Both the position numbers and the translations under genes were made by a program. Of a stretch of 26,900 nucleotides of DNA, positions 21,426 to 26,900 are shown one piece after another. A model generated the notes under the pieces. It had not been told where the DNA came from. It did no database searches and worked only from the letters and a program-made list of their open reading frames with translations. Location of the stretch: NCBI GenBank assembly GCA_035702985.1, contig DASSZD010000176.1, positions 1 through 26,900 of the forward strand. Reading direction: 5' to 3'. This stretch comes from JAKAXG01 sp035702985 (lineage in GTDB: Bacteria; Actinomycetota; Acidimicrobiia; Acidimicrobiales; Palsa-688). How positions within the stretch are numbered: the first letter of the stretch is position 1; every line of letters starts with the position of its first letter.

Positions 21426-24275
21426 GTGCCAGCTTTCTCGGACTGGGTGCAGTACCTGACCTCCGGCCTGACCGTCGGGTGCGTGTATGCCGCGGTCGGC
21501 CTGGGCTTCGTGCTCGTGGCCCGGGTCACCAACATCTACAACTTCGCCCAGGGCGCCTACGTCATGCTGGGTGCCATCGTCTACGCCGGCGAGTCCCACG
21601 CCGGCCTGCCGCAGGGGGCGGCCATCGTGGTGGCTCTGGCCGCCACCGTCGCCGCCGCCATGGTGCAGGAGGTGCTGACCCGCAGCCGCGGCGGGCTGGC
21701 CGGCTTCAACACCGCCGTGGCCAGCCTCGGATACGCCGTGGTCCTGGAGGGCTTCGCCCTGTGGGTCTGGGGCCGTCACCCGCTGTCCGCTCCGGCCCTG
21801 ACCCACGGGTTCACCCGGATGGCGTCGGCGCCGGTGTCCAACCAGGACTTCTGGGTGTGGGCCGTCACCCTGGTCGGGGTCGTCCTGATCGGCGCCGGGT
21901 TCCGCTACACCCACGTGGGCCGGGCCATGCAGGCCACCGCCCTCAACCCCATGGCCGCCCGCCTGGCCGGCGTGTCGCCCCGGCGCATGGCCGTGTTCGC
22001 CTTCGCCGGGGCCGGTCTCCTGGGCGGCCTGCTCGGGGTGGTGACCGCCCCGGTCACCCTGGCCTCCTACGACTCGTGGCTCAACGTGGGGCTGGTCGGC
22101 TTCATCGCCGCCGCCCTGGGCGACTTCCGCTACCCGGTGCGGGTCATCGCCGGCGGCCTGGGCCTGGGCATCCTGGAGGCGGTGGCCGGCGGCACGCTGT
22201 CGTCCACCTACCGGGAGTTGGTGGTCTACGGGGTGCTCCTGGTGTGGATCCTCGGCCGGGACCTGACCACGGTGGACTGGCGCCACCTCTCCGCCCGCCT
22301 CCGCCCGGCCGGCGGCCTGCCGGCCCGGACCGCCGAGTGGCCGGCCGAGACCCCGACCGCCGGTGCCGCCGGGCTGGGGGAGCGCATCCGGTCCGCCGCC
22401 CGCACCTCCCCGTGGCCGGTCCTGTTGGTGGTGCTGGCCTTCCTGCTGCCGGTGCTGTCCTCCGGGGCCCGCCTGCAGGGGGCGGCCACCGTGGCCGTCA
22501 TGGGCGCCATCGGCGCCACGGGCCTGTCGCTGCTGATGGGCCTGGCCGGCCAGCTCAGCCTGGGCCAGGGGGTCTTCTACCTGGTGGCCGGCTACGGCTT
22601 CGCCCTGCTGGTGTCGGTGCACGGCTGGAACGTGTGGGTGGCCGCCGCGGCCGGTGTGGTCCTGGCCGGGATCCTCGGCTGGGTGATCGGGGCCATGACC
22701 CTCCGGCTGCGGGGACTGAACCTGGCGCTGGTCACCCTCACCGTCGACCTGGCCGCCATCACCTTGGTCACCCAGCTGCAGTCGGTCACCGGCGGGGCTC
22801 TGGGCACCAGCTCCATCAACAACGCCGCCGACATCCCGTCCCTGCAGATCGGCGGGATCAGCTTCGCCAGCCCCAAGAGCTTCTACTACCTGTGCCTGGT
22901 GGTGCTGGTGGTGTGCCTGGTGGTGGCCCGCAACGTGTCCCGCTCGGCCATCGGCCGGGCGCTCACTGCGGCCGGCGCCGACGAGGAGGCCGCCGCATCC
23001 GCCCGCATCGGCGCCACCCGGCTGCGGCTGGTGGCGTTCACCGTGTCAGCTGTCATGGGCGGCCTCGGCGGGGCCCTGTGGGCGTCCTACCTGCACTACG
23101 CCGTGCCGAGCTCGTGGGACATCAACCTGACCATCCAGCTGATCGTCTACGTGGTGGTGGGCGGTCTCGGGACCATATACGGCGGGGCGCTGGGGGCGGC
23201 CGTGGTGTCGGCCATCACCTACCTGGTGACCAGCCACCTGCAGTCGGGCAGCGACTTCGGCTCGGCCGTCGACCTGTTCATCTCCGGGGGGCTGCTGATC
23301 GTGGTGCTGGGGCTGTGGCCGGGCGGGGTGGCGGCCGGGCTGGGCGCCGACTCGATCCGCCGGGCGCTCCGCCGGCTGCGCCCCGCCCCCACCGCCGCCC
23401 GCCCGACCGCCGGACCCCAGCCCGCCGCCGGGACGGCCCGGCCGCTCGACCTGGCCGCCCCGGCCCTGCTCGCCGCCCGGCCGGCCGCCGCCTCTGCGGA
23501 CCGCCCGCAGCCGGTCGTCGAGGTGGAGGAGCTGACCAAGACCTTCGGCGGCATCCGGGCCGTGAGTGACGTCGAATTCCAGCTCTACCCGAACGAGATC
23601 GTGGCCCTGATCGGGCCCAACGGGGCCGGCAAGTCCACCGTGATCAACATGCTCTCCGGCAGCTTCGGGCCCACCGCCGGCCGGATCACGGTGGCCGGGG
23701 TGCCGACCCGGGGCATGCGCATGGAGCACGTGGCCCGGCTGGGCCTGGCCCGCACCTACCAGACACCGCGCAGCTTCGCCGGGATGACCGCCGTGGAGTC
23801 GGTGATGATGGCGCTGGAGTCCGGGCGCCGCCCCCCGCTGATGCGGGCCCTGGTGCGCGGCCCGCACACCCGCCGGCGCGAGGAAGCCATCCGGGCCCGG
23901 GCCCGGGACCTGCTGGGCTTCCTCGGCCTGGAGGACCCGGACCGGTCCATGACCCTGCTGACGGCCGGGGAGCAGCGGCTGGCCGAGGTGGCCCGGTCGC
24001 TGGCCATCGACCCGGTGGCCGTCCTCCTCGACGAGCCGGCGGCCGGCCTCAACGACGAGGAGACGGCCGCCCTCGGGTCGGTGCTGCTGCGCCTGCGCGA
24101 CGCCGGCATCGCCATACTGCTGGTCGAGCACGACATGAGCCTGGTCATGACCGTGGCCGACCGGGTGATCGTCCTCGACCAGGGCTCGGTGATCTGCACC
24201 GGGACCCCGGCCACCGTCTCCAGCGACGAGCGGGTCCGGGTCGCCTACCTGGGCACCATGGAGGCGGCCCGGTGA
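21426..24275 (+). CDS. Fused LivH-LivM-LivG ABC transporter (two permeases plus ATPase)
   Basis: One 949-residue chain joins three subunits usually made separately. Residues about 1-290 are LivH-like permease (multiple membrane segments, NIYNFAQGAYVMLGA). About 318-650 are LivM-like permease (GQLSLGQGVFYLVAGYGFALL, then DEEAAASARIGATRLRLVAFTVSAVMGGLGGALW). After an Ala/Pro-rich linker (about 655-695), the LivG-like ATPase starts at 697 with Walker A GPNGAGKST (730-738), signature LTAGEQ (from 845), Walker B VLLDEP (866-871) and the switch His in VEHDMS. It starts at GTG 21426 after AGAGGA and overlaps the LivF gene as GTGA. The linker and one-to-one stoichiometry indicate a genuine fusion rather than a missed stop. 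Confidence 0.92.
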   Translation: MPAFSDWVQYLTSGLTVGCVYAAVGLGFVLVARVTNIYNFAQGAYVMLGAIVYAGESHAGLPQGAAIVVALAATVAAAMVQEVLTRSRGGLAGFNTAVASLGYAVVLEGFALWVWGRHPLSAPALTHGFTRMASAPVSNQDFWVWAVTLVGVVLIGAGFRYTHVGRAMQATALNPMAARLAGVSPRRMAVFAFAGAGLLGGLLGVVTAPVTLASYDSWLNVGLVGFIAAALGDFRYPVRVIAGGLGLGILEAVAGGTLSSTYRELVVYGVLLVWILGRDLTTVDWRHLSARLRPAGGLPARTAEWPAETPTAGAAGLGERIRSAARTSPWPVLLVVLAFLLPVLSSGARLQGAATVAVMGAIGATGLSLLMGLAGQLSLGQGVFYLVAGYGFALLVSVHGWNVWVAAAAGVVLAGILGWVIGAMTLRLRGLNLALVTLTVDLAAITLVTQLQSVTGGALGTSSINNAADIPSLQIGGISFASPKSFYYLCLVVLVVCLVVARNVSRSAIGRALTAAGADEEAAASARIGATRLRLVAFTVSAVMGGLGGALWASYLHYAVPSSWDINLTIQLIVYVVVGGLGTIYGGALGAAVVSAITYLVTSHLQSGSDFGSAVDLFISGGLLIVVLGLWPGGVAAGLGADSIRRALRRLRPAPTAARPTAGPQPAAGTARPLDLAAPALLAARPAAASADRPQPVVEVEELTKTFGGIRAVSDVEFQLYPNEIVALIGPNGAGKSTVINMLSGSFGPTAGRITVAGVPTRGMRMEHVARLGLARTYQTPRSFAGMTAVESVMMALESGRRPPLMRALVRGPHTRRREEAIRARARDLLGFLGLEDPDRSMTLLTAGEQRLAEVARSLAIDPVAVLLDEPAAGLNDEETAALGSVLLRLRDAGIAILLVEHDMSLVMTVADRVIVLDQGSVICTGTPATVSSDERVRVAYLGTMEAAR

Positions 24276-24997
24276 CCGCCGACGGGCTGGCCGTCGACCG
24301 GCTGGCCGCCGGCTACGGGGCCGCCCCGGTGCTTCAGCAGGTGGCCCTGCGCTGCGCCCCCGGCCAGCTGGTCGCCGTGCTGGGTTCCAACGGGGCGGGC
24401 AAGAGCACCCTGATGAAGGCCATCGCCGGCCTGGTCCGTCCCTCGTCGGGGTCCGTGGTCCTGGACGGCACCGACCTGGCCGGCCTGGACGCCCCGGCCG
24501 TGGCCCGCCACGGCCTGGTCATGGTGCCCGAGGGGCGGGCCCTGTTCACCGGGATGACGGTGTGGGACAACCTGCTGGTGGGGGCCTACCTCTACCGGCG
24601 GGACCGGGCCCGGATACGGGAGCAGCTGGACCGGGTGGTGACCCTCTTCCCCCGGCTGGGGGAGCGCCGGGTCCAGGACGTGGGCACCCTCTCCGGCGGC
24701 GAGCAGCAGATGGTGGCCCTGGGGCGGGCCCTCATGGGCCGGCCCCGCATCCTGCTGCTCGACGAGCCGTCACTGGGCCTGGCGCCCGTCGTGTTCCAGT
24801 CCCTGCTCGAGGAGATCGCCAAGCTGCGCACCTCCGGCACCGGTGTGGTGCTGGTGGAGCAGAACGTCCGCTCCACGCTGCGCTACGCCGATTACGCCTA
24901 CCTGCTGCAGCGGGGCCGGGTCGTGGCCGAAGGCACCGCCGCCGAGATCGGCCGGCACGACCTCGTGGAGTCCAGCTACCTGGCCGGCGGCACGTGA
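24272..24997 (+). CDS. LivF-type ABC transporter ATP-binding protein
   Basis: The 241-residue ATPase shows Walker A GSNGAGKST (38-46), the LivF-typical VPEGRALFTGMTVWDNLLVGAY, signature LSGGEQQ (from 140), Walker B LLLDEP (161-166) and LVEQNV as the switch region. It pairs with the ATPase domain at the end of the fused permease to make the asymmetric ATPase dimer of Liv-type importers. GTG 24272 overlaps the previous stop, giving coupled translation and matched amounts. The next gene starts 38 nt later with its own ribosome site. Confidence 0.93.
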   Translation: MTADGLAVDRLAAGYGAAPVLQQVALRCAPGQLVAVLGSNGAGKSTLMKAIAGLVRPSSGSVVLDGTDLAGLDAPAVARHGLVMVPEGRALFTGMTVWDNLLVGAYLYRRDRARIREQLDRVVTLFPRLGERRVQDVGTLSGGEQQMVALGRALMGRPRILLLDEPSLGLAPVVFQSLLEEIAKLRTSGTGVVLVEQNVRSTLRYADYAYLLQRGRVVAEGTAAEIGRHDLVESSYLAGGT

Positions 24998-25035
24998 CCG
25001 CCTCCAAAAGGGAAAAAGAGAGAGGAGTCATCGAG

Positions 25036-26058
25036 ATGGCCCAGATGCCGACAATCGGACTTTGGTACGACCTGAGGAACCCGGCCCAGTGGCGCCGGCC
25101 GTTCTCAACCCTGTACCGCCAGGTGATCGAGCAGATCGCCTGGGCGGAGCGGCTCGGCCTCAGTTCGGTGTGGCTGACCGAGCACCACTTCTGCGACGAC
25201 GGCTACACCCCCTCCCCGCTGGTGGTGGCCGGCGCCATCGCCCAGGCGACCGAACACATGCGTATCGGGACCAACCTCATCGTCCTGCCCCTGCACAACC
25301 CGGTGCGCCTGGCCGAGGACTCGGCCACCCTGTCCCTGCTCAGCGGCGGCCGGTTCTCCCTCGGGGTGGGCCAGGGGTACTGGGAGAGGGAGTTCAACGC
25401 CTTCGACCGGGAGCTGCGCTACCGGCCCAGCTACCTGGAGGAGGGCATCGAGCTGATCCGCCGGTGCTGGCGGGGAGACAGCGAGGAGTTCACCGGGCGG
25501 CGCTACCGGCTGCCCGCCCTGCCCGTCACCCCCACCCCCGAGCACGAGCTGCCGCTTCTGGTGGGCGCCATGCAGGAGAAGAGCATCGAGCGGGTGGCCC
25601 GGTGCGCCGACGGGTTCTTGAGCACCCAGAACCACCACCACCAGATGTACATCGACGCCTTGGTCGCCAACGGCCGCCGGCCCGAGGACGGCCGCATCTT
25701 CGCCGGCCAGTGGGCGATCATCGCCGACGACCCGGAGCGGACCTGGTCGGCCATCGGGGAGCACGCCCTCTACCAGCTGAACCAGTACGTCAGCTGGGGG
25801 GCCTTCGGGCCGCCCGACGCCGTCCCGCAGTTCCCCGACCCGCAGGCCATCATCGCCGCCGGCGCCTACCAGCTGTGGGACGCCTCCACCGCGGTCAAGG
25901 AGATCTGCGCCCTCGTGCGGAACCGGCCGCAGATCCAGGACCTGCACTTCTGGGCCCAGCTGCCCGGCGAGAGCGTGGACAGCGGCTCGGCCCGCATCGA
26001 GTACATCGCCACCAAGGTGCTGCCTGAGGTCCGCCAACAGCTCGGGGGGGAGGCGTGA
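25036..26058 (+). CDS. LLM-class (luciferase-like) oxidoreductase
   Basis: The 340-residue protein is a bacterial luciferase-like monooxygenase: FSTLYRQVIEQIAWAERLGLSSVWLTEHHF near the start, MRIGTNLIVLPLHNPVRLAEDSATLSLLSGGRFSLGVGQGYW, then YLEEGIELIRRCWRG and PLLVGAMQEKSIERVARCADGF. The TEHHF motif and AEDSATL segment fit FMN-using alkanal- or alkane-type monooxygenases as well as F420 enzymes, so the cofactor is open. ATG 25036 follows AGAGGAG. It is unlike the first LLM protein at 8342-9226 in length and motifs, so it is not a duplication. It links the transporter to the acyl-CoA synthetase downstream. Confidence 0.87.
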   Translation: MAQMPTIGLWYDLRNPAQWRRPFSTLYRQVIEQIAWAERLGLSSVWLTEHHFCDDGYTPSPLVVAGAIAQATEHMRIGTNLIVLPLHNPVRLAEDSATLSLLSGGRFSLGVGQGYWEREFNAFDRELRYRPSYLEEGIELIRRCWRGDSEEFTGRRYRLPALPVTPTPEHELPLLVGAMQEKSIERVARCADGFLSTQNHHHQMYIDALVANGRRPEDGRIFAGQWAIIADDPERTWSAIGEHALYQLNQYVSWGAFGPPDAVPQFPDPQAIIAAGAYQLWDASTAVKEICALVRNRPQIQDLHFWAQLPGESVDSGSARIEYIATKVLPEVRQQLGGEA

Positions 26059-26092
26059 CCGGCCGGACCTGGCGGCTGCCGGCCGCCTGAGG

Positions 26093-26900
<808 letters not shown>

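Noticed and set aside
19986..22622. 878-codon minus-strand frame opposite the Liv genes
   Set aside because: It is antisense to the receptor and permease coding sequence and has biased composition only.

Overview
This is a high-GC window with closely packed operons and many GTG/TTG starts and 1-4 bp start/stop overlaps. It also has several promoters that place a TAnnnT -10 box 6-9 nt before a start codon with no ribosome site, as in leaderless transcription. With F420-type luciferase-like oxidoreductases, P450, TetR, a Tat-exported phospholipase C-type enzyme and VapBC-like pairs, this points to an actinobacterium. An acidimicrobial lineage is possible, but no rRNA or marker gene is present to prove it.

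Layout. (1) 1-2991, + strand: three overlapping genes for type IV pilus/pseudopilin-like surface proteins. (2) 3019-5842: a divergent pair, an atypical aldehyde dehydrogenase (-) and N-acetylglucosamine-6-phosphate deacetylase (nagA, +). (3) 5898-12132: a catabolic or modification cluster. Nitroreductase, TetR, cytochrome P450 and LLM oxidoreductase run on +; a SnoaL-like protein with a broken TIM-barrel gene and a VOC protein run on -; a carotenoid/stilbene-type oxygenase follows on +. The two outer promoters of the block around the TetR gene (5898-5926 and 9883-9911) are near-copies of each other, which suggests one regulon. (4) 12154-14983: a secreted lipoprotein and a Tat-exported phosphoesterase/phospholipase C, divergent around a candidate operator. 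(5) 15140-19800: an accessory stretch with two toxin-antitoxin pairs, an autoregulated-looking HTH/Clp-N pair, an S53 peptidase without its usual propeptide, and debris of HNH-endonuclease and SnoaL-like genes. (6) 20043-26900: a Liv-type ABC uptake operon with a lipoprotein receptor, a LivH-LivM-LivG triple fusion and LivF, followed by a second LLM oxidoreductase and an acyl-CoA synthetase that runs off the window.

How the parts may work together (inference): regions 3 and 6 look like systems to import, CoA-activate and oxidise a hydrophobic carboxylic or terpenoid/aromatic compound. The substrate cannot be read from sequence. The most unusual signals are regulatory: the duplicated promoter/operator bracketing the P450 cluster, the twin 18-bp operators of the HTH/Clp-N pair, and a VapC toxin gene whose only well-placed start codon is ATA. 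No tRNA, rRNA, CRISPR array or intact insertion sequence was seen.
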